Source of the DNA: Globisporangium splendens
Taxonomy: Eukaryota > Oomycota > Peronosporomycetes > Pythiales > Pythiaceae
DNA length: 64,000 nucleotides
Assembly: GCA_006386115.1 (NCBI GenBank)
Contig: VFIW01000047.1
Span: forward strand, 62,001 to 126,000
Direction: 5' to 3'
Positions 10,954-23,128 of the stretch are shown here, piece by piece. The notes below the pieces were generated by a model. That model had not been told where the DNA came from, ran no database searches, and saw nothing but the letters and a program-made list of their open reading frames with translations. Within the stretch, counting starts at the first letter, position 1; every line of letters starts with the position of its first letter. The translations under genes and the position numbers were made by a program.

Positions 10954-10972
10954 GCTCTCATTATCCAAGTTG
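10954..10972 (+). promoter_or_regulatory. Inr+FPR core promoter of the sterol reductase
   Basis: GCTCTCATTATCCAAGTTG matches the Inr+FPR consensus and lies 11 bases before the ATG at 10983. The in-frame ATG at 10938 lies upstream of this predicted transcription start, so it should be excluded from the mRNA. Confidence 0.6.
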
Positions 10973-10982
10973 CGTCCACGCC

Positions 10983-12382
10983 ATGTGGTCGAACCAGAAA
11001 GGGGAGTCGCGCGGGCTGCTGCCGGGACGCTCGACGCTCGGACCGCTCGCGCTCATGGCCGCGACGCCTGTGGTAGCTGTGCTGCTCACGCACTTGTTCG
11101 TCGCGCACCGCGGATCGCTCTCGTCCTTCCTCACTGCCGCAAAGCACGAGTCGCTGCTGGACATGTGGCCGTCGCCATTCGATCCGACGGCGTGGAAGCT
11201 CATCGGCGGCTTCCTGGGCACGCAGCTCGTGCTCATGCGCGTCGTGCCCGGCAAGACGTCGTATGGACCCGTCACACCTGGAGGCAACGTGCCGCAGTAC
11301 AAGAGCAACGGCTTCCAGTGCTTCGTGCTCTCGATCGCGCTCTTCTTCGCCGGCGCGTACCGTTGGGAGCTCTACTCCGGCGGCGTCGTGTACGACAACC
11401 TGCCGCAGATCATCTCGGCCATGAACGTGTTCAGCTACGCGTTCTGCGTCATGCTGTACATCAAAGGCGCGTTCCTGTGGCCGTCGTCGAGCGACTCGGG
11501 CACGTCGGGCAACCCGATCTTTGACTTCTACTGGGGCACGGAGCTGTACCCGCGCGTGCTCGGATGGGACGTCAAGCTGTTCACGAACTGCCGCGGTGGC
11601 ATGATGTTTTGGGGCATTGGAATCATCTCATACGCGTGCAAGCAGGTGGAGCTCTACGGTTCACTCAGCGATTCGATGGCTGTGAGTGTCGGTCTCCAGC
11701 TCGTGTACATCGCCAAGTTCTTTTGGTGGGAGGCCGGGTACATGCGCAGCATCGACATCATGCACGACCGCGCCGGGTACTACTTGTGCTGGGGCTGCCT
11801 CGTCTGGGTGCCCTCCGTGTACACGTCGCCAGCCATGTACCTGGTGCAGAATCCCATCGAGTTAGGCACGCCGACCGCATTGGCGATCTTTGCCACTGGT
11901 GTCCTCATGGGTACGCAAAATGCAGAAGCCTTGCGTGTGTTGATGAGTCATTGATTGGAGCTAATCGGTTGTGATGCTGTTGTTTGCTGCGTGTAGTGTG
12001 GGTGAACTATGCAGCAGACCGCCAGCGCATGCAGTTCCGCGAGACGCAGGGTAAAGGCACGATCTGGGGGAAGCCTGCGCAGTTCATCGTGGCCACGTAC
12101 ACGACCGAGAAAGGCGACACGAAGCAGAGTCTGCTGCTCACGTCCGGGTGGTGGGGGCTCTCGCGCCATTTCCACTACGTGCCTGAGATCCTCGCGGCGC
12201 TCTGCTGGACTGCACCCGTGCAGCTCTCGAGCGGCGTGCCCTACTTTTACGTCGTGTACCTCACGATTCTGCTCACGGACCGCGCGTTCCGCGACGATGC
12301 GCGCTGTGCGCACAAGTACCAGAACGACTGGGCCAAGTACTGCGCGCGCGTGCCGAACCTCATCCTGCCCAAGCTGTCCTAA
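10983..12382 (+). CDS. DHCR7: 7-dehydrocholesterol reductase / delta(7)-sterol reductase
   Basis: Two exons, 10983-11910 and 11997-12382 (donor GTACGC, acceptor GTGTAG, phase 1), encode 437 residues, the length of the ERG24/DHCR7 sterol reductase family. The chain is largely hydrophobic with multiple membrane spans. Family signatures are visible: GKTSYGPVTPGG near residue 85, FYWGTELYPR with GWDVKLFTNCRGG in the middle, and a C-terminal block YFYVVYL, LLTDRAFRD, RCAHKYQNDWAKYC. The second exon matches DHCR7 more closely than ERG24. The enzyme reduces the C7 double bond of sterols with NADPH in the ER. Peronosporales lack most of sterol synthesis, so the likely role is modifying sterols taken up from the host. 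The start is set by the promoter at 10954. It is convergent with the next gene, 154 bases apart. Confidence 0.92.
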
Positions 12383-12536
12383 CACACTGCTTTTGGTAGT
12401 GACATCGTAGCTTCATTTTTCAAGAAGATTCCATTCACTTGAGGCAAAATTATCACATTTAAAACAGAACAGCAGCCAAATTCAACCTACACACAGAGTT
12501 TCGAGTCTATATCAACCATTCTTGCTTGCTTGGGTA

Positions 12537-14139
12537 TCATGCCATCAGCTGCTGGGTCAACTGGTACAGCAGCACGCCGAACGCAAGCACACCGAACACG
12601 AGCACGGCGTAGACGTACCTGACGCTGCTGAACGCGCCGGAGTACACGTTCGAGCTCGGGAACTCGCGGCTCGCGTACAACTGCAGCAGCGCCGGCGCGA
12701 AGAACGCGACATAAATGCCCGACATACCGCTGAACTGGAGCGTGATCGAGAGGTCGGAGACAAACACCGAGACGAGCAGTGGCGGGACCGACGCCGCGAA
12801 CCGGCACACGAGTTTCCAGAACGGCTTACCGCCGAACGCGTTCACCCAGTGCCGAGGCACGACCGCTGCCATATTGTCGCCCAGCGTGACCGAGATCAAC
12901 GGATACACACTGAGCGTATCGAGCGCCGGGAAGATGACCACGATCGTCGACATGATCTTGACCCAGAGCGGCAAAAGCGACGCCGAAGACGCGAGTCCCC
13001 ACGTGAAGTCGGCCCAGTTCAAGTTGATGCTCGACGAGATCTTGGGGCCGAAGTACAGCGAGCAGATCGAACCGAGCACGATGTAGAACAGCATCGTCGT
13101 CACGAGCGTGCTGCCAAAGATCGCGTGCGACTTCACCTGGTTCCGCGTCCCCAGCGGCGCGAGCAGACCCGGCACCGAGTGCTGGAACAACTGCGAGAAC
13201 ACGCCTGTGCTGAACATGACGCCAAAGCCCGAGAGGTCCACGAGCTTGTATTCGCTGATGAATGGTGGAGACGCAGTGGCGGCATCGACAGACGAGCTCT
13301 TCCAGTCCACACCGCTGTCGTACGGGTCGGCGTACATGGCGTAAGACGCACTCACGATCATGATGAGCAGCGCGCCGAAGCGCACGATCGACATCGCGAG
13401 CTGCACGTAGATCTGCTCCGTGAGGTCTGAGCACGACAGCGGGATCACGATCGAGCCAAAGAGCAATGCTGCGTGGAGACTCGTGATCTCGACGCCGCCG
13501 ATGCTCGTCACCTGCGTCAGGAAGCTGTTGACAAACACCTGCGAGTAGCCTAGCAAGCCGCCGTACATGAGTCCCAGCAGCGACAACTGGTACATGCGAG
13601 AGCCTGTGTGCATATAGAGATGAAGATATAGCGTCAAGAGCTACTCGGGAAAAGGGTGTCATGAATACAAGCATACCTAGTTTGCCGAGAAAGCGGTCGC
13701 AGAGCTGCGTGACTTCGGGGAAATCGTCGTAGTGCAGCTCCGCGGACTTGGCGTCGCTCTCGTTGAGCGGCGTCGTCTCGTTGATGTAGCTGATCACGTA
13801 CGCCTCGCGCGCTCGCGCCACGGTCTCGGAGACCCACATGACCGTCATGTACGAGATGAACGTGACGAGCACGATCATGAGGTTGCTCATGATGAGCCCC
13901 GCGCGGAAGAACGCGTACGGGATGCCGAGCGAGCCGACGCCCAGAATGTAGTTGACCGTGAACGCGTAGGCCACGAGCGGAGAGTACTGCGTGGACACGT
14001 CGGCCACGATCGGCTCGAACGGGAGCGACATCTTGCGATGCAGCAGCCGGTGCGCATTGCGCGACGAGCGCGTCTCGCCGTGGTCCTCCCACCGCCCCTC
14101 TTCCTCGCCGTGGTTGTCGTACACGGCGCTCCAGTCCAT
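12537..14139 (-). CDS. TMEM104-like membrane transporter (amino acid permease superfamily)
   Basis: Two exons, 14139-13677 and 13603-12537 (donor GTATGC, acceptor ACACAG, phase 1), give 509 residues. The first hydrophobic block (AFTVNYILGVGSLGIPYAFF) matches the opening helix of TMEM104 and related amino acid/auxin permease proteins. The second exon carries about nine further hydrophobic helices and the conserved DLSGFGVMFSTGVFSQLFQH and SVPGLLAPL segments, which fit TMEM104 (QHSLPSL there). A polar loop rich in D and E separates helices 3 and 4 and is interrupted by the intron. The substrate is not known for the family; transport of small amino acids or similar solutes across an internal or plasma membrane is inferred only from the superfamily. 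Confidence 0.82.
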
Positions 14140-14793
14140 GGTGCTTGGCAGGGGTGTAAGTGCACGAGTGCTTCTATGGAGGGATGGACGCACAGAGCAG
14201 CAGCAGCAGGCGACGGCGAATGCAGACGAAGGAAGCAGGAAGAGCGCGTTGGTGGCGATGGGGATGCTGATAATGTGTGCGTGGTTGCCAGGCAGCTTGC
14301 TGGCAGCTATTCCTTTGATATCGAGTATCTCGCTTGCGCTATTTGTATCGTTTATTGGCAGGCAAATAGCAGCAAGTTTGTATTAGACACATGCATTTAT
14401 TCTTGACAAAGAGGGCTGTCCTATTTCAAAGGTAATTGTGGCTGTGATCCAACAGTTGTCAAGCATCGTAGACTCGATTCCATTGGCAGGAAACTCTGTA
14501 CATCGTCACATCATTGGTTAAAAGCATATCCAAACACAATGACACAGCAAAACAACCTCTTCTGATTCGCGCATTTCAAAATTGCTCCACCAGTTCATGC
14601 TGCGCCTATGCACAGCAGCTATCTGGTTACGTTGCAACATGGGGTTACGCAAGCGCAAACGAATTTTGCATAAATGCTGCGTTCCACACAGCCTCTTCGT
14701 CAGCTTATGTTGCTCGTGCAACAAGCGCAACCCACTGAAACGCGCGGCTCTTCGCGTCCAATGCGCATCGTGGCCACTCGATCATGACGGCGC
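14140..14793. other. Divergent intergenic region
   Basis: This separates the divergent TMEM104-like and ZMYND12-like genes. I see no gene; short frames here lack any domain. A CATTTCAAAATTGC stretch near 14572 is a weak promoter candidate for the downstream gene. Confidence 0.4.
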
Positions 14794-15845
14794 ATGCGCT
14801 CCCTGGCCGCAGCGCACATGGCGCCGCCTTCGCCTGCGTCTCTCCATAATGGCGACGGCACTGACGACGACGCGCTCTGCGAGAAGCTGCGGCAGGAGAG
14901 TGAGGAGCTCTGCTTCCTGCGGCAGCTGCAGCCGGCGCGCGACAAGGCTGTCGCGGCGCTCAAGCACGCCACGGAGCTCTACGGCAAGAGCTCGCTGCGG
15001 CTCGTGCCGTTCTACTTGGGATCGCCGACATCGCGCTGCACGAGCGGCAACTCAAGCAGGCCGAGGAAGTGCTCTCGCTCGTCAACTGGCTGCTCGTCAA
15101 GGACCGACAGACCGCGCCGCTGTCGCCGACGACTGCGCATGCGAATGGACGCCGCCATGAGGACGTGTCGGAGGAGATGAAGAACTTGTATGTGATCCGC
15201 ATGAACAAGCTCTACAGCGTGCTGCTCATGGAGTACGACGCATTCACGGAGGCGCTGCAGCGTGTGTCGCATGGTGCGTACCACTGCTCGCTGCTCTTCG
15301 GTCCCGAGCATCTCTACACGTCCGAGTTGTACTTTTGTCTCGGCTCGATCTTCTCGAAAATGCAGCAGCAGGCGAGCAACAACGCCAAGCAGCAACAACG
15401 CGATCAGGAGAACGCGCTCGGCGTGTTCGACAAGGTTGTCGACATCTGGTACCGGTTCCTCACGAACCCGCCCGAGGACACGGCCGCGTGGATGCTCGAG
15501 CACCAGCGCCTGCGCATCTACGAGGCGTCAAAGATGCTGCAGCACATTGCTACTATGCGCTCGAATGCGCTCGAATGCGCTCGGTACGTCCCACGTGGCC
15601 ACGGGCGAGGTGCTCTACACACAGGGCCTGATCTTCCTCTTCCTGGGTGACCACGTCCTGGCCAAGCAGTTCGTGCAGCAGTCGCTCAGCGTCTACCGCA
15701 GCAATCTAGTACGTACGCGTTCACATGATGGCGTGTGGCTCGAATGCTAAATGGTGTTGACTTAATGGCATTCCAGGGCTCGGAGCATCCATCGACGCTC
15801 GATGTGAAGAACGTGTTGCACCAACTCGAAGAAGCAGGAGTCTGA
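14794..15845 (+). CDS. ZMYND12-like TPR protein, reading frame broken twice
   Basis: The deduced protein resembles ZMYND12 without its MYND finger. Matching landmarks are an ALKHATELYGKSSLRLVPFY block, then LKQAEEVLSLVNWLL, LLFGPEHLYTSELYFCLGSIF and VVDIWYRFL, i.e. TPR-like helices. ZMYND12 is a sperm/cilium protein of the axoneme in animals. The frame is interrupted at 15019-15021, where one base is missing (a GGG run before ATC), and at 15561-15580, where the ten bases TCGAATGCGC are tandemly duplicated. Removing one unit restores the frame. The final exon is 15777-15845 after an intron with GTACGT donor at 15709 and TTCCAG acceptor. The rest is well conserved, so the breaks are either recent mutations or assembly errors. 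The gene is convergent with the next one, only 58 bases apart. Confidence 0.7.
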
Positions 15846-15903
15846 CTAAGTCAACAGCATCAGTAAACAACTTCAACAGCTACTAACACAAAACAGTACA
15901 TGT

Positions 15904-17747
15904 TCATGCATCCTTCTGCTGCTGCTGCTGCTGTTGTTTCTGGTACGTGATCGTCGTGACCTCACGTTTGCTCGGGACAATGGCTTCAAACGGATCAGGA
16001 CTCGCAAAATATAAATCGCCGTACTTTGCCTACACAGTCGCATACACAGAGCCCACCATTAGTCTTATAAACGTTCCATTATGACACCTCAAATGCACGT
16101 GCCTTGGCCTCAGCTGGCGCCATGAACCAGAGTTTCCACGCGTGGAGCATCATGCGCTGCGCATCGTCGTCGGGGTCACCGTACGTGACGTCGCCGAGGA
16201 TCGGGAACCCATGGTGCGAGAGATGCAGTCGCAATTGGTGGCGCCGTCCCGTCAGCGGTCTCAGAAGCACTTTGGTCACGGGCTCGTCGTTGCAAGTCGC
16301 ATGGCCGAGCACGAATGCTATCGTGGACGACGCCTTCCCAGGGACATCGGGAGTACCAATCTGCATGCGGAACAAGTCACCGTCTGGCTCCGCGATCGGG
16401 TCCTCAAACACGTACCCAACAGGCTCGCTTGGCGCCTTATCCTCAGTGTCTGTGGATTCGACGGTCCCAGGCGTGTCGTATTTTCGTTTCTTGCGCAGTT
16501 TCTCCTTCTCGGCGTCGAGAAATGCCTCGATCTCCTGCATGAACCGCTCGCGGTCGCGTTTGCCGCGCTCTTTGTATGGCTCCTGGGTCTCAGGCGGGAG
16601 GTCTCGCCACCTGGTCTCGACCATCTTTTGCTCTTCTTCCGTCAGCTCGCGGCCTTTTTCGTCACGCTCGCGGATCAATTGGAGCTGCTCCATGTGGTAA
16701 AGCGAGGGTCCGTGGCGCACGCCGCGCGGGTACGCTGGGTCCCGCTGGTGAGCCTGCGACCCCTTGTGCTGGGTCTTGAGGCGCTCGGTCTCCTCCGTGT
16801 CCTGGATGAGCCATCCGAGTTTGGACAGAGTGCACTGCGTCGGAATGCTGCGAGGCGTCGTATTGTCCTTGGACTCGGCTGTTGCCTGCAGCTGCGCGAT
16901 GTGCTCCGACGGATCGAAGGGCAAGTGACCGCGAACGACGGCGAGATACTCCTTTTGCACGCGCTTTTCTCGAAACAGCTTGCATGCAAGTGCTGTTGCG
17001 CTATGCACAGCATATAGACGTCAGTCAGTGGCAGTGATAAGCGTATAGTGGAGGATTGGCAACCAACACGTACTCTCTATCGACGCCAATGCACATGAGA
17101 CCCGATGTAGCTGTTCACAATTGTTCCCACACAAATGGCACGATTTCCTATAGAGTCAATACACTTTGTCGCATTGCTCATCATTACGTGAATGCATAAC
17201 GCACCAAAGTCAAGCTGGTGGATCCATCGGAACTTCTTCACGTCAGGAAAATCACGATACAACTGTAATTAGCACAACGCACACCGCCATATATGTAAAC
17301 ACCATATAAAGACCAGTCAACGCATCTCTTTATATAGCAAGCACCACATTCGCATTGTGCACGTACCGCTTTCTCGATCGTGACTTCGAAGTCACCATCG
17401 AGGCGTTCATCCGCGCCTTTGTTCACCACAAGAAAGTGCTCGTTCTTCGAGATCACACGCAGCGTCAGCGCATCGAGCGTCTGCGGACCGCCGCGCCACT
17501 CCACAAACCCCGAATTGTCTTCTTGTTGCTCCGTTGATTCCGATGTGGTTGCCGTTGGCGGCGGCACATCGTCGAGATGCGCTTGGCGCCTTCGCGCTTT
17601 GTCGGTGATCAACCGCCGCGACGCTGGAGCTGCGGCTGCTGGAAAAGTGACGGTACTGCTGCTGTCGTTTAGTGCGCTCATGATGCGTCTCTGAGGGATG
17701 CTGCGGCGGCTTCGGGAGACGAATCGTGACGCGATGCTCCAGAGCAT
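15904..17747 (-). CDS. RluA-family pseudouridine synthase (RPUSD1-like) with HMG-box-like insertion
   Basis: Five exons give 504 residues in a continuous frame: 17747-17367, 17262-17205, 17110-17074, 17000-16088, 16029-15904. Exon 1 starts with a basic, hydroxylated stretch (MLWSIASRFVSRSRR) that may be a mitochondrial presequence. Catalytic-domain landmarks are FLVVNKGADERLD, the active-site motif HQLD-FATSGLMC with Asp about 145, ALACKLFREKRVQKEYLAVV, RPLTGRRHQLRLHL and ILGDVTYGD near the C-terminus. These match RPUSD1 best. Between the two halves, residues about 250-320 form an HMG-box-like block (LYHMEQLQL, then VETRWRDLPPETQEPYKERG, then KRDRERFMQEI) followed by a lysine-rich tail. The last exon ends in a glutamine run. 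It should isomerise uridine to pseudouridine in RNA; the target RNA is unknown. The exon 4 donor (GTGTCA) is weak and the least certain boundary. Confidence 0.85.
16513..16729 (-). other. HMG-box-like domain inside the pseudouridine synthase gene
   Basis: This is the coding segment for residues about 250-320 of the RPUSD1-like protein. It aligns with the HMG-box pattern: an N-terminal aromatic-containing helix, then W-x-x-L-P, an EPY-K/E-x-A/G-K-x-D core and an R/K-rich third helix ending in the ERF-x-x-E signature. The assignment is by eye and needs a profile search. Confidence 0.5.
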
Positions 17748-18005
17748 TTGCCTTTGTCCAAGTGGTTGCCATGGTGATCCATTCGATGCCCATCAAGCTC
17801 ACAACACACCTTGTTTTGGCACTACTCACCTCAACGCACCTAGTTCTAATCACACCTGCTTTCATCAAGTTCACACTCTTTAACAACTTTTGCCATTTTT
17901 TTTTATCAACTCTTGAATTTTTCGTAGTAGTAAACTTTCTGTTAAAAATCGACCAGTTTGGAATTTGGTTCAGACGACGACAATTTCTTTCGATTCGACG
18001 ACACT

Positions 18006-20873
18006 TTATAACGACAAGCGGTTCATGTCATCCGAGACCCGCCAGAGCTCGTCCAGCGTCTGGAACTCGTCCATCTTGAGGTCCGAGAGCCGCCCGACGT
18101 CGCCGATCTCGTTCAGAAACACATCCAAGCTGCCGCGGCCCGCAAGCGCAGCACCAGAGCCCGACGAGCGCATGCGCCGTGCAGCTGAGGCGCGAGCCGC
18201 GTCGATGCTGAGACGAGGCTTCACCTTCTTCAGCGACGGCTCCACGGTCTTGTCGCCGTTGGCGCCGGTCTCGTCGTCGTCCACAGGTCGCGTCGTGGCA
18301 GTCGATGTGGACGAAGCCCCCGGCATCGGCGGCTTCTGGCCCGAGGCAGAGAACCGCTGCGCGAAGGCGGCAGCAGGGTTGAACGGCGGTCTCGTGGTGG
18401 AAGCGCCACTGGTGCCATTGGGCTTTTGCTGCTGCTGTTGCAGGAACGCCGCGACAGGGTTGCTGTTGCCACCGTTGAACGAGGACGGGGATGCATTCGA
18501 TGATGATGCCTTTTGAGCCTGCGACTGCGCGAACATGGCTGCCGGGTTGAAAGGAGCGGCAGGAGCAGAGCCGTTCTGGCCCTCAGCCTTGACGGTCATG
18601 GGGGATTTGTTCGTGGCAGCGTGGTCGGCGGCTGCGGACTCCTTTTGCTGCTGCTGTTGTGGGGACGGCGCCTCCTGCGTCGCTTGCTCGGTCTCTTGCT
18701 GCTGATACGACGGCTGTTGCTGCTGCATGAGCTGCTGCGCGAACGAACCCGCGAGGTTGCCGCCAGAGGTCCCCATGCCGTTGGACGTCGTCGTCGGCAC
18801 GCTGTAGCCGTAGGACGACGTCATCATCTGCTGCTGTTGCATTTGGTGCTGCTGTTGCTGCTGTGGATGGTACATCTGCGCCACCGACGCCGTGCTGTAG
18901 CCGCCTGCCTGGTTATAAATATTGCCGTCCGTCGTCGTCGCCATGGCGTACGAGCCTGGGTACGCCCCCGTGGTCCGGTAGCCACCTTGCGCGGCCATCG
19001 GCATGCCGTTCTGAGGATGGAGATTCACGGCGTTCGCGCGGCGGTCCAGGTTGTAGTCCTGACCACCAGGCACTTGGGACGGCGCCGTCGGCGGCAGACC
19101 GTACGCTGCCGCCATCTGCTGCTGCTTGCGGTACTGGTTCGGATCGTACGCCGACATGTCGGACGCGTACATCATCGCGCCGCCGTTCATGACGTGGTAG
19201 CCCATGCCGTTCGACTGGCCGCCCATTGCCGGGTTCGCGTACTGCATGCGCGCATTCATCTGCATCTGCTGCTGCACGCGCATACCCGACGAGAACGATC
19301 CCAGCTCCTCGCTTTTCACGCCCAACGCGGCGCCGAACGCGCCGCCGCCATGGTGCATCATGTGCGGAGGCACGCCGAGCGGCATGCCGCCGCTCATCAT
19401 CCCCTTAGGCGTCGTGACCTTGGACTTGTTGTCGCCCTGCGCGCGACGACCCTGGCCCTTGCGCACGCGGCAGAGCGACTTCCAGCGGATCTTGACGGCG
19501 TCCTCCGTGCGGCCAGGCAGCATGGCCGCGATCGCCGACCACCGGTTGCCCAGCCGCGACTGCGCCTCCAGGATGATGCGGTCTTCCTCGGCCGAGTACT
19601 CACCGCGCACGATGCTCGGGTCCAGGTGGTTGTACCAGCGCTCGCGGCACTGCTTGGACGTGCGGCCGGGGATGCGCGTGGCCACTTGACCCCAGTTCTT
19701 GCGGCCCTCGGCAACCAGCTCCTTGAGCAACTCGTCCTCGTCGGGCCGCCAGTGGCCCTTGACGAGCCCCGGCGCGAGCACCTTGGTCCAGCGCTGCAGA
19801 CACTGCGTGTGATTGCGGCCGGGCACTTCCTCGGCGATGGACTTCCAGTTGCGCTCGCCGTGGCGACCCACAGCCTCACGCAGGCGGTCGTCCTCCTCCT
19901 GCGTCCAGCGCTTCGGCACGGCCTTGTCCTTGGACTTCATGATCTTGCGCATGGAGCTCTGCGAGAGTGCGATCTTGCCGTTCTCCGTGACCACGCACTG
20001 CACGTCCGGCTGCTTCTGGCGCGGCACGCCCTTGATCTCCGTGAACACGCGCTTCTGGCCAGGCGCCGCAGGGATCACCGACCCATTCGCGGTCAGTGGC
20101 GTCGCGCTGCATGTCAAGAAATAAGAGAAATGGGCAATACGGCAGGATGCAACAGCGCGTTAGAATGCATAACATCGTAAGAGCAAAAATGCGCAATACG
20201 TGTGCAAATTAAACAGCAAGCAAACAATACGCAGCAAACACAGAATGCGCAGAATACACAGCACGAGCTCAACAAACAAACATTTGCAAATTGTGCAGAG
20301 CATTTGAACAAACAAGCTTGACAAACAAATAAATCCAATCACTTGCAAGCAAATATGCAGCAGACCACAAACACACGATTTGCAGCAAGCAAAAACAAAA
20401 CAAAATAACGAGCAGTACGCAAGGCATACAGCAAGCAAGCCGCATGCATACAAAAACGGCATACAGCACACCAAGCAAACACTCCCAGCAAGCTTGCGTG
20501 ACCCACCACATGCACACACACACACACAAGCATGCATATACGATACGCACCTGGCGATCTTGGCGTCTTCGAGCGCGCTCTGCTCCTCGTCTTCTTCCTC
20601 CTCGTCGTCTTCGTCGTCTTCCTCTTCCTCTTCGTCATCGTTGTCGTCGGATGCCGAGTGTGCGCTATTGTTGTTGCTATTCGTGTTGCTGCTAATGTTG
20701 CTGCTGTTGTTGTTGTTGTTGCTGGCGACGGCGCTTGTCGACGCCTGGCCCTCTGTGAACAGCAACTTGCCGAAATCGGAAATGGACGAGCGGCCGTCCG
20801 ACTCCATCGGGAACGTGTCCACCAGCTCCGTCATTAGCTTGGAGATCGACTCGCGGCTCACGCTGATGCTCAT
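18006..20873 (-). CDS. R1R2R3-type MYB transcription factor
   Basis: Two exons, 20873-20551 and 20106-18006 (donor GTGCGT, phase 2), encode 807 residues. The intron of 444 bases is long for an oomycete. Exon 1 contains asparagine/serine runs and a long D/E tract. Three MYB repeats lie at about residues 173-222, 223-274 and 275-322, with tryptophans at 175/195/214, 227/247/266 and 297/317. The first tryptophan of repeat 3 is a tyrosine, a normal substitution. KQCRERWYNHLDPSI is the conserved R2 recognition helix. The remainder is rich in Q, M, P and S with several glutamine runs, probably an activation region. It should bind MYB recognition elements (AACNG type) in the nucleus. Family members in animals and plants control cell cycle genes, and in Phytophthora several act in sporulation; the specific role here is not known. 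Confidence 0.92.
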
Positions 20874-22981
<2,108 letters not shown>

Positions 22982-23128
22982 AAATGCATCAGAACGTAGA
23001 TGCCCAGAAGTTATATCTATATATGCATGATGCAGCAACGGAAACACAAGCAATCATTATGCAAAAAACACACAGGCGTGGCATTATATCGAAATACTCT
23101 ATTCATCTCGTTCTCCTTCTCTGTCCGT

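Noticed and set aside
10938..10982. Earlier in-frame ATG for the sterol reductase
   Set aside because: It lies upstream of the predicted transcription start in the Inr+FPR block at 10954.
15561..15580. An intron explaining the second frame change in the ZMYND12-like gene
   Set aside because: The extra sequence is an exact 10-base tandem copy, far too short for an intron and without splice sites.
18513..20180. Plus-strand open frame of 555 codons opposite the MYB gene
   Set aside because: Antisense shadow; residue composition is R/H/L-rich without any motif.
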